DNA from: Elysia marginata
Lineage: Eukaryota > Mollusca > Gastropoda > Plakobranchidae
NCBI GenBank assembly: GCA_019649035.1
Contig: BMAT01007891.1
Coordinates: forward strand, 20,533 to 46,023
Reading direction: 5' to 3'
DNA length: 25,491 bases
Below are positions 11,171 to 20,300 of this stretch, one piece after another. The notes under the pieces were generated by a model. It saw nothing but the letters and a program-made list of their open reading frames with translations. It was not told the origin of the DNA and searched no databases. A program made the position numbers and the translations under genes. How positions within the stretch are numbered: position 1 is the first letter of the stretch; each line of letters begins with the position of its first letter.

Positions 11171-12511
11171 TATGAGGATGGATCATTAAGTAATGAGAGT
11201 GACCTTCCAGTTTGTAAATGCGCGACCTTTGGTAGTCATGTCGTATATGAAAATGATCATCAGCTTGTGTACTATCGAACCAAATGAAAATATTCCATGT
11301 GACGTTGTCACTATCCATTTTATGACGTCATGAAAACATGCGGTGAATAGCTCTGCAGCAATCAAGATGGAGTTCACTAAGGAAAACATGCGATTCTACA
11401 TTTTCATGCGCTGTAAACTTGGTGAACCCGCAAAGCTGATTCATGAAACTTTGCAGACTGTCTGTGGGGAATGTGCCTGTTCTTATCAAACTGTTTGCAG
11501 TTGGGTAGAGGAATTCAATTAAGGTAAATAATCACTTTCTCAATTTCTGATTGTCCTCGTCCCGGGCGACCAAAATCATGTGTGAACGAGCAGACTATTG
11601 CTTCTACCAAGAAGGACATTGATGAAGATCCCCATATCTCTGTGCGAGAATTAAGCGACACCAACGGCCTTTCGTATGGTACAGTTCATACCAACATAAC
11701 TGAATATCTTTGTATGAAAAAGGTATGTGCCCGATGGATACCCCATTTGTTAACGGTTGATCAAAAGAGAGAGAGGGTACGTTGTGCAACGGAATTGCTG
11801 AATATGTTTGAACTGCATGGCCCTAAAAGGCTTTCCGACATCGTCACAGGTGATGAAACTTGGTTCCTCTTCTTTATCATCCCACCGGAACGCCTCAATC
11901 GCATGTGGATAGATGGGCAAGTAGACAGACCAGCCATGTTGCGTCCAGGATTTCAAAGCCGGAAGAGAATGTTTACGGTATTCTTCAATTACAGGGGCTC
12001 ACTTGCAGTGGACATTTTGCCTCAAGACACTACAATGACTGCCACATATTATGTCCAGGATGTGCTTTCCCAGGTGAAATCAGCAATCAATGAGCAGCGA
12101 TCAAAGGTTAGCATCTTCCAAGACCTTGTTTCTTCATGATAATGCAGGTCCCCATAAAGCAAGGGCCACAACTCAGTCACTGCGTGAGCTAGGAATTCAA
12201 GTCTAACCCCACCCGGCCTACAGTCCCGACTTGGCACCATGTGACTTCTGGTTGTTTCCGATTCTGAAGGACAGTTTAGCTGGAGGGAAGTTTCACCGCA
12301 TTCAAGACTTCACAAAAGCAGTGAATTCAGAACTGCCGACTATTCCGGAAGAAGACTACCAAGGCGCCTTCCGGAAGAGGCAGATCACGCTGAAACGTTG
12401 CATAGAGAGCCATGGAGAGTATTTTGAAGGACTGTGAAAGTTTCATGTACATATCATTAACAATTTAGAAAATACAGAGCAACTCTCAAAATATATTGAT
12501 CCACCCTCGTA
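11171..12511 (+). mobile_element. Mariner element with TA duplications, about 1.34 kb
   Basis: The element spans 11173-12509, flanked by TA at 11171-11172 and 12510-12511. The ends begin TGAGGATGGATCATTAAGTA on the left and, reverse-complemented, CGAGGGTGGATCAATATATT on the right. About 23 of the first 31 positions are shared. The length, TA target and DD34D transposase relic identify it as a mariner of the Tc1/mariner superfamily. It lies 3' of BUD23 in the same orientation. Confidence 0.92.
11367..12437 (+). pseudogene. Inactivated mariner transposase (DD34D)
   Basis: Translation starts at ATG 11367 with MEFTKENMRFYIFMRCKLGE, the N-terminal helix-turn-helix region of mariner transposases. 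The frame hits two TAA codons (about 11516-11532) and shifts before PRPGRPKS, the linker. A long open segment then carries the WIPHLLT motif, the first catalytic Asp in TGDETW (11852-11854), and SRKRMFTVFFNYRG. A second frameshift near 12113-12130 precedes the HDNAGPHKA box (Asp at 12138-12140). An in-frame TAA at 12204-12206 interrupts the segment before YSPDLAPCDFW (third Asp at 12243-12245). The second and third Asp have 34 residues between them, the mariner DD34D signature. The C-terminus ends ESHGEYFEGL and TGA. All three catalytic residues survive, but there are at least three stops and two frame changes, so it is not functional. Confidence 0.93.
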
Positions 12512-12549
12512 TTACTATTAGCATTAGATGGCTGCTTGGTTCGGAAAAC

Positions 12550-13318
12550 GCTTAACACCTAAGTGACCAGAGCTACAGCTTGATCCTCTCCCAGGACCGG
12601 AGCTACAGCTCAATTCTCACCACTACGTCCAGAGCTGTAGCAAAAATTTTTCTTAACCTGCAGATGTCAGCAAACACTGGTTTTATTGTTCTCAAAAGTT
12701 TAAAAAACTGTGCAATGGCATTCCAAATGTACTAAGATGAATAATGCTTCATGGCAATGACTTTTGTCAGTGAATTTTGTGAATTTTTATATGTTTTGAA
12801 CTGATTGGGGCTGTTATTGTGTAAACACAAACAATCATGAAACCAACACAGCCCCTAAATCAGCAAATAAAAGGAGAAAAACATAACAAAAATTGTAATT
12901 TAATGTGAAACTAACCTCATGTCATAAACTGCTAAAATCTACATGAAAACACTCCATAAAGTAATCCAAAAAAGGATTAATACTCCAGAACTTGAGAGAA
13001 TCATAATACTAAGACCCCCTATATTTCCTCAATTTCTAGATTTGCATTTTGATGGCAATTTTTATTGAATTTTAGCCCTCAACCATCTTGCATGTTGAAA
13101 ACAAAACAACTAAGTTCATAACAACTGAAATTCTTTTACTTGAACTGGATTTTAATCTAACGTGGATTGGAAAAACAAATGGACTATCCGTAACGTTTAT
13201 ATACATCTCCGGTCCATTCAGCATAGGAGACTAACGAATATATACGTCTCCTGTCCTTTTTGCATCGGAAATTGTGACCCATATATTCATCTCCAGTCAC
13301 TTAAGTGTTGATTTAAGT
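12550..13318. repeat. Element-like region bounded by inverted arrays of short repeats
   Basis: The left side has three copies of a GACCRGAGCTACAGCT-like unit, starting near 12565, 12595 and 12627 (period about 30). The right side has three copies of TATATACATCTCCGGTCC-like units at 13198, 13239 and 13282 (period 41-43). The right units, reverse-complemented, share the GACCGGAG core with the left ones. The outer edges also pair: CTTAACACCTAAGTGACC on the left resembles the complement of GTCACTTAAGTGTT on the right. Arrays of short repeats facing each other are typical of transposase-binding subterminal repeats in non-autonomous DNA elements. The interior (about 12645-13190) is plain AT-rich sequence. 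Confidence 0.5.
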
Positions 13319-13319
13319 T

Positions 13320-14320
13320 CAGGGTTGATATTATGAATTCTTTTTACATTCTACAGATTTGGGTGTGCTTAATTCCATGAGCAAAAATAGTAACTACTGC
13401 TTTATAAAGAGCTACCAGTACCATCTAATGGGCAGAATACTTTTACAGTACAGTACTTGCTGATAAAGTGAGACACTATTTACATGGCAAATTTTTGTTT
13501 GCTTGCTACAGCCTAGTTTAAGTAGTTTTTACTAGAAAAATATATGGTATTTCTTTGATTTTATTTAAAATGGAGGTGTTCTCTGCACATAATATTTGTG
13601 CAAATTATATACAAAATTTATGTAAATTAAGAATTTTAGGGTACAAAAATTTATGATTTTTTTATGCAAAATTTGGTAATATATTGCGCAAATTTAAGCA
13701 GTGACAGTAATGTATATAAATTTACCTTACTTTTCTTTGCTACTCAGTCAATATGCAATTTGCATATTGGAAATAGTTTACATTGTGACAGGCTCACTGC
13801 TAAAACCAACATAATCATGCAATGGACACTAAGAATTATGGTAATTATAGTCCTTGCAGTTTATATGAACACCAACAAAGAAAGTAGGAACAACCAACAC
13901 TATCAACATTAGTAATAATGATAATTTAAAAAATGCAAAATTAAATACCTGTGGTAATATGTAGCAGCAATAAAGACTGACCTGGCAACATTACAGTTTG
14001 CCAGTAATTTTATTATTGTAGCCCATAATCAAATTACATGTATCTGTCCCATTGCGATTCTCAACTTTTTTTCTAGCCACATTTGGCCACATGGTGACAA
14101 CTTTCATCTTTTGTTGATTATTTTGCAACTTTCATGGAAAATTTTTTTTGCTACTTTTCTAAAAATGTTCTAACCGGTATTTTACTTATTTCCTGGTGCT
14201 TCTAATTATTTTCTGCAGCTAGGCCCAGTGTAAGAAAGTCCCAAACGCTCAAAAATTGCTCCCGTGACCCCACAGACCTAGATCTAGTCTGCCCTATGAG
14301 TGTTAGTATTCTTATATACT
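13320..14320. other. AT-rich intergenic DNA, no feature recognised
   Basis: Short open frames such as 13664-13912 have no recognisable motif or splice support. The stretch ends in a slightly GC-richer patch (14215-14300) with a CCTAGATCTAG word. I see no gene here. Confidence 0.5.
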
Positions 14321-14771
14321 TAGGGACGGTTCATAATTGACGTCAACCTCAAAATGTGAAGGGGGGAGGGGAGTTCTAAAAAGTTGACATAGGGGAAGGG
14401 GTGTATCTCAAAAACTATGTCATTTATGTTATAGTGAAAAGAAAATAAAAAGTGTGAAAAGCCTCATCAAAAAATGAAATGATTTATTTAATTAACCATT
14501 CTCCTGTTCAGTGGATAATATTGCTAGTAGTACTACACCTGTACTATCAAAATGAGTACTTTTTTTTTAAATTTCTGCAGAAAGAGAAGATGACCTCCAA
14601 CCAAGGTTGGGTCAAAGTATTATATGTATCAAGATATTCCATGCATTTTTTGCAACAAACGTATTAACGAATATTTAAGTTAACCATTTTGTTTGTGCTG
14701 TAAACATAGAATGTTGAAGTTGACATCAACTGGGAAAGGGGGGGGGGGTGTTGGACAAAAACGGTCCCTTA
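14321..14771. mobile_element. MITE with TAGGGACSGTT ends, about 450 bp
   Basis: The left end is TAGGGACGGTTCATAATTGA. The right end, reverse-complemented, is TAAGGGACCGTTTTTGTCC. A second inverted block follows inside each end (TTGACGTCAACCTCAAAAT on the left, a complement of about 17 of 21 bases near 14711-14731 on the right). The right end is lengthened by a run of ten G residues (about 14738-14748). G-rich tracts also follow the left end (14361-14400). There is no coding capacity. The superfamily is uncertain. Confidence 0.6.
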
Positions 14772-14772
14772 G

Positions 14773-15010
14773 ATGGGGGACAGAATGGGTAAGGCACTGG
14801 ATTAGTTATTGGCTTTTGATACGGTTGCCTACCTATGCCTGAGTCAATCACCTGCTTTCCCTGTCCCTTACTTCGCCTCTTGTGTGCTTATCATGATTTA
14901 CCCCTTCATCGAAATTCATCGACCCACCCCCAATCCAAGCTGAGTGATACATGTACTAATTTTATATGGAACATTGGATTGGATTAAAGTATCCTCATAA
15001 ACAACAAATG
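14773..15010 (+). mobile_element. Possible tRNA-derived SINE remnant
   Basis: The segment GACAGAATGGGTAAGGCACT followed by GGATTAGTTATTGG resembles the D-arm and anticodon-arm start of a tRNA head (box A-like). A weak box B-like GGTTGCCTACC lies about 35 bases on. It ends in a repetitive ATTGGATTGGATTAAAG phrase and an A-rich tail. Box B is degenerate and no target-site duplication was confirmed, so this is a tentative call. Confidence 0.35.
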
Positions 15011-15644
15011 AAAATTGTATCTACAAAGTAAATTTTATTTGAAACATAAAAAAGCTATTTTTAAATAAAAAAAAGTAACTAAACCTACTTCAAATAAATA
15101 ATTGAAAGAAAATGGATGTAAAGCATTATCAAAAGAAAAAATATGTTTCGATGAAGGAAAATAATACAGATGTATAGAAAGTTACCAAATTTGTGGCAAC
15201 TTAGGCCGATGATAAATAATGAACTGAGTTTTTAACTTTGAGACATGCGTGCAAAACTTTCACCCAAAATTAATTTAAAACTGAGCACGGTACCAATACA
15301 GCATAGCACTTGTTGATTGCCCTGCCCTTTCTCTTTCGTACATAATCTCTCTAAGTCATAGAAGAGCCAAAACTGCCATTCGCGCTAAAATTTCAGTCCA
15401 CACAGACACCCGTGACATCAAGTCTATAAGGATAATGTACGAAAACAGGCTGATAACTAAGTTCTGTTTGTTAAAAACTAAGTCAACTTTAGTCACATCG
15501 ACCTAAAATTTTATAATACTCTCGAACCATTTTTCTAGGCTTAACTAGAACAAATTTGTTTGACTTTATTTGTACTCATAAGCAGAGACACGCAACACAT
15601 AATGGGGAAGCCTTGTCTATGAGTATGAAGCAATTCTGAGTGAT

Positions 15645-16515
15645 CGAAAGTGTTCGGGTAAACCCCTTTCCGCATCGGACACGGCTCATCGAGAGAAAGT
15701 TGACGGCGTGATTAGAGCAAATCAAACTCAAGGGGTGAAACAAAAGGAAATTGCAATTTCGAAAGAACTAGTGCGCCATATTGTCACAACTCTGCTGGGT
15801 TACCGAAAAGTCTGTGTCCGTTGGGTCTCAAGAGAACTCACTGAAGAGTTAAAAGCGCGGAGAAAGGACATGACTGTATACTCAACTCTTAGAGCGTTAT
15901 AATGCAGAAGGAGAAGCATTTCTGTAACGCATTCTGACTGGAGGCGAATCCTGGGTCCACCACTACAATCCAGAATGTAAAGCTCAGGGGATGGAGTATA
16001 GGCACAAAACTTCTCTAAGTCCAAGGAAGTTCAAGGTTTGCAAGAAAGGTCTTGTTCACCGTTTTCTGGGATATGGAGGGAGTGGTCCACATGAAATTTC
16101 TAGAGCAAGGTCAAACTATGAACTCTGAGCGATATATTCCAACACTCCGAGCTCTCAAACTCAGACTCAAACGTGTTCAGCGTGATAAGGACTAAATCTT
16201 GTAACACGACAATACGCCCCCGCATACCACTTTTTTACCAGTCGCCAAACTCTGGACGCCTTAAGGCAGCTGGAACTTACGACCCCTCCGCGCGCTGCAT
16301 ACAGCCCCGATCTTGCCCCATCTAACTATTATTTGTTTTCCCAACTCAAGAAGTACCTGAAGGGCCACCACTATGACAATGATGAGGAAGTTATCGCAGA
16401 TATTCGCAGACGATGCCGCGGCCAGTCGTTTGAATTCTTCGTTTAGGCGTGCGCCAACTAGTGAAACGTTGGAGGCTGTGTGTCGATCGCGACAGTGACT
16501 ACTTCGAAAAATAGA
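15645..16515 (+). pseudogene. Decayed mariner transposase lacking two catalytic residues
   Basis: Recognisable pieces in order are: a linker and helix-turn-helix remnant (15708-15900, with VRHIVTTLLGYRKVCVRWVS); a shifted segment with TGGESWVHHYNPE and MEYRHKTSLSPRKFKVCKKG; HDNTPPHTT (Asp at 16208-16210); YSPDLAPSNYYLFSQLKKYL with GHHYDNDEEVIADIRRRCRG; and a final VKRWRLCVDRDSDYFEK with TAG. The first catalytic Asp codon is GGC (Gly) at 15943-15945, and the third position reads AAC (Asn) at 16324-16326. Several stops and frameshifts separate the blocks, including extra sequence between the second and third catalytic positions. The family is mariner (SETMAR/Hsmar-like motifs). It cannot encode an active enzyme. 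Confidence 0.9.
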
Positions 16516-16545
16516 GTGCTAAGTATGTAGCGGAGATATCAAGCT

Positions 16546-16551
16546 TTTATT
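16546..16551 (-). terminator. Candidate polyadenylation signal for the minus-strand gene, inside the second mariner
   Basis: TTTATT on the + strand reads AATAAA on the - strand. It is the first canonical signal I find downstream of the minus-strand stop codon and would give a 3' UTR of about 550 bases. It lies in the 3' part of the second mariner. A non-canonical signal closer to the stop cannot be excluded. Confidence 0.4.
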
Positions 16552-16631
16552 TGACGTATTGTTTATGTATATGCTGTGAAAAATTAAAAAGTTATGATTA
16601 AACGGAACTTAATTATCAGCCTGCCCTCGTA

Positions 16632-17105
16632 ACTACTTTTTTGCAGCAGATTTAAATCTACTGAAATCGCCTAAGTCAGGCGTTAACAGAAACTGACATG
16701 AGGGCGTTAGACATAAAAACTGAAAGTTCTTGTTAGCATTGTAGAAATGTGCTTTGTCTGCTGCTCCTCTGTAAGTTCAGAAGGTAATTTGGTTAGCAAT
16801 GGCATATCGAGAGATCCCACGTAAAACGGCTAGATCATTTTACTCTGTGGGGATTAGGCGCTGTATTTCTACTTTACTCTCAGTTTCACTTTCTGCTTGC
16901 CGCTGTGTTTATCGAAAGGGCGAAAGAACCATGAATTGTGAGTTCTTCTCAGCGGTAACCTATATAAATTGTATTGCCATAATCATTATGAGTATTCGAC
17001 TTGACTTTCAGTTTTCACCTTGCCCTTTCTCTCCTTCCCTCCCCCTCTCTCGAACTCTCTTCATCTCACTTTTTCTTTTCTCCCCCCCTCTCTTTCACTC
17101 TCTTA
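16632..17105. other. Probable 3' UTR or flank of the minus-strand gene
   Basis: The last 90 bases before the minus-strand stop codon are strongly pyrimidine-rich on the + strand (about 17020-17100), so the transcript would carry a purine-rich GA/GGGGGAG tract directly after its stop. No other gene is seen. Confidence 0.45.
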
Positions 17106-17350
17106 TTACTGCTGATTCCAAGCTATATGTTTACTCTCTTTCTTTCTTTCAATCTCATTATCATTGTAAGTGAAGTCATAGAAAGGTTTTGTTTCCTTTT
17201 TATCACCTTCCATCAAGACGTTCAGGCCAATGTTATCCTCTGTATCATCAGTAGGCCCAGTATTTTTTCCGTTTTCATCACCATCTCCAACAATTTCGAC
17301 TTCATCAGCACCGCTGTGTTCTAGAGCATAATACTCAACATTACCACCAC

Positions 17351-17396
<46 letters not shown>

Positions 17397-20300
17397 TATG
17401 TCATCGTATTCTATGATGTTACTTTTATTAACGTCATCGTCCTGCTGCCTTAGGTCCGGGTCATCCTGAAATTGTTGCTGCTGTTGTGGTGCTAGCTGTT
17501 GCTCTGGCGGTTTATCATTCTCTTGCTGTTGCTCTCGCTTCTCCGGCTCCTCAGGGCTTCGTTTCAGGAGAAGTGATGGGTGGTAGGAATAAAGCCATGA
17601 CTGAAACATTCCTTTCTCTAGCGACTCGGGCTTGGCAGAAGTCTGTGTCGAAGCAACTGTTGTTGCTGACAGGTTTGTCTTTACAGACTCTTTAGACAAT
17701 TGACTTTTTTGTTTGGGCCGGTGGTTTTTTCGAAAACCTTTTGCTTCTCTGAGTTTCGCTTCATTTTGCTCCGAGGAAATAACAAGACGATTATCAGATT
17801 GAGTTGGGCGACGGTCTCTTTGCCTGGAGCGATATTTTGTCCGACGAGGTAACAAAGACTGTCGATCATTTTGTTTTCTGTCGGCATTTGGTGCAGCGGC
17901 GTGGCGACGTTTTCTGCGGCCGTGTAGTAATATTTTTATTGCGGAACTCATTTTAAGAAACTGCCCTTTATCTGTTGTGTTTTTCGGACGTTTTATGTCC
18001 GTCTTGAGACTATCGGGAGAGGCTGCTTTGAAGGAGTCTACTCGATTCAGGTCTTTTCTTTCCTTCCCATCAGCAACATTAACGGAGTCCCCGTTCTTGA
18101 AATCATTATCCAATTCGTTTTCAACATGGGGCATCGTGGGGAATGCTGCCGCGAGATCTTGCAATATTTTATCCAATCCGTACTCTTCAACCTCTACAGT
18201 CTCCTCATCTGGGCTCATCCTCGGCATCCTCACTTCATTCTTTTCATTTTCTTTCCCGTCAATATGCTGGCTACGGCTCACATCACGAAGACTTCTTGAC
18301 ATACGACGTCTCTGACTACAAAAAGCTCCAACAAGGTGTTTGATCAGTCTCTCAAAACAGTTGAGATGACACCTTTTTCTCCCCGAAAGAAAACCAAGAT
18401 GAGCATCATGAGAGCTTTCAAACAACGGGGGACCACCGAAGGCGTAAGATACTGACTTCAGATCTTTGAAAGCACGCAGTAATTTTTGTTCTAATAACCT
18501 TAATTGTTTATTTCGAATCATGGTGCGTTTAAAGATATCATGGTGGAGATTGTCTCTGCTAGCCGATACGATTCTTTGCTCTATCATATCGGCTTTCTTG
18601 GTAAGATGAGCAAGAGCTTGCACTAGCTTGTTTAATTTTAAATAATCCGATGCTCTATTTTCATGGGAAACATCATCTCCGTCCACACCGCCATGAAAAG
18701 TGTTACGTAAAGCCTTCGCTCTAGAGTAAAGATTTCTCACTGGGGAATCCTGAATGGACTTGGCCAGTGTTAATGCTTTCATAAAATTCTTAATCATATC
18801 CAAAAACGATTTAGACAAACTATCCGTTCGACTTAGGAGATATGGTTTGAGACTTCCAGCTTCTGGCAGCCAATCTTCTTTGTTTTTGAGGTTAACATTA
18901 TCGTTGACAATCTGGCGCAAAACGTTATTTTCGCTCGCAGCTTTATAGTACCCTTCAGGATATACGAGACGACTATCAAACTTACCAGTATTTCTCCTCA
19001 AATAAGAGCTGATCTTATGGAACATGTTTCCAGCGTCCAGGGAAGAATCAACACTCTTGCGTAATGCTCTGAGACCATTCAGAATACTCTTAAGGCGGCG
19101 TATAGAGTGTGATGTTATCGCATTCATTATCTTATTGATGTCTTCATACTGGCGTAGATCCGCTTGGATCATACCCAATTGACGCATCGCTTCTTTGTCC
19201 CCAAGCTCTAGGTTCTTTGCCACTAAATTTTGTGCTTTGTTGATCTCACCGATTCCAAAAAGCCCTTCGAAAAGGTCGCTGTTACTCCAAAATTGCCATC
19301 TATTTTTCCCAGTCTCTGGTTTTGCGGGGACTGTTGGCAGGTGGACTCCTATTTTCAGTTGCGAAGCATCGTCTTTTAGATTAGTAGAAATGGATTTAAG
19401 AAACATCTGTTCTTGAGGTAACCCAAAATGAGCCAAAGCGGTTAAAGATGCAGTGGTTGCTGTCGACCCACCAGTGGAATTTTGTTCTACTTTATGACTG
19501 CCAATTCTATTTAAATTCTTTAACTCGAAGTGGTCTTTGCCAACCTTCACTTTTGGATTGAGATCTAAATAATTTTTATGCACCATGTTTTCAATCCCAG
19601 CGGCAGGGTTGTTTTCTTTCCGTTTTAGTGCAATAATTTCATCATCATCATCTCCTCCCTGAGATATATCTATAAATATGATTTTCTTTTCCTCATCGTT
19701 GGTGCTTCTCTTAAATCTAGGCTTTTCTAGGGTCGAGAGAGGTGGGTATGGTTGTAAGCGAAATTCTTTCTTTCCATTAAACTTCTTCGCTTCATTACAT
19801 TCATCACAATTCTCAGACCGTCTGCTATGCTTGTCTACAAGATATCCGAATCTGTTAACAGTCTTATCTTCTGTAGAGTCACCGCGACGGAAAGTTAAGG
19901 TTTTAGGCCTGATGTAATTTTCAGCGGACAGAGCGGCCCTTCCTATAGTTATAGGCACTGTGGAGTCTACAGTTCTTTTTGAAGAGGTTTCATTTTGCTG
20001 TGAGTACGGCCTGGTTGAGCGCTTTTCTCTAGACAATAATTCACGCCTCCATGGTAGACCTGACGACCTTATCATTGATTGCACATCATCCACTTTATGT
20101 TCCAACCGCTGCATAGTGTCTGCCACTTCTTCATTATCATCGTCAATACCAATATCAACATCGCCTCCGGCGTTCGATTTGGCATCAGGTATTGTGTTTG
20201 AATCAACATCGTCGACATCATCTTGACTGCCCCCACCTTCTTCACTCGGCCCTGTATCGGAGCTTAGACGCGGTGCTGTATCTCTACTCCCCTGTATTGC

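Larger units (their letters stand above)
15438..16631 (+). mobile_element. Second mariner element with TA duplications, about 1.19 kb
   Basis: The element spans 15440-16629, with TA at 15438-15439 and 16630-16631. The left end is CGAAAACAGGCTGATAACTA. The right end, reverse-complemented, is CGAGGGCAGGCTGATAATTA. About 25 of 31 terminal positions match. It belongs to a different mariner subfamily from the first, with different ends and a different transposase. It lies between the BUD23 3' side and the 3' end of the minus-strand gene. Confidence 0.9.

Noticed and set aside
16799..17324. Plus-strand frames rich in Ser, Leu and Phe that look like membrane proteins
   Set aside because: They are produced by a pyrimidine-rich tract (CTCTCTTTC) overlapping the 3' end of the minus-strand gene. 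This is a low-complexity artefact.
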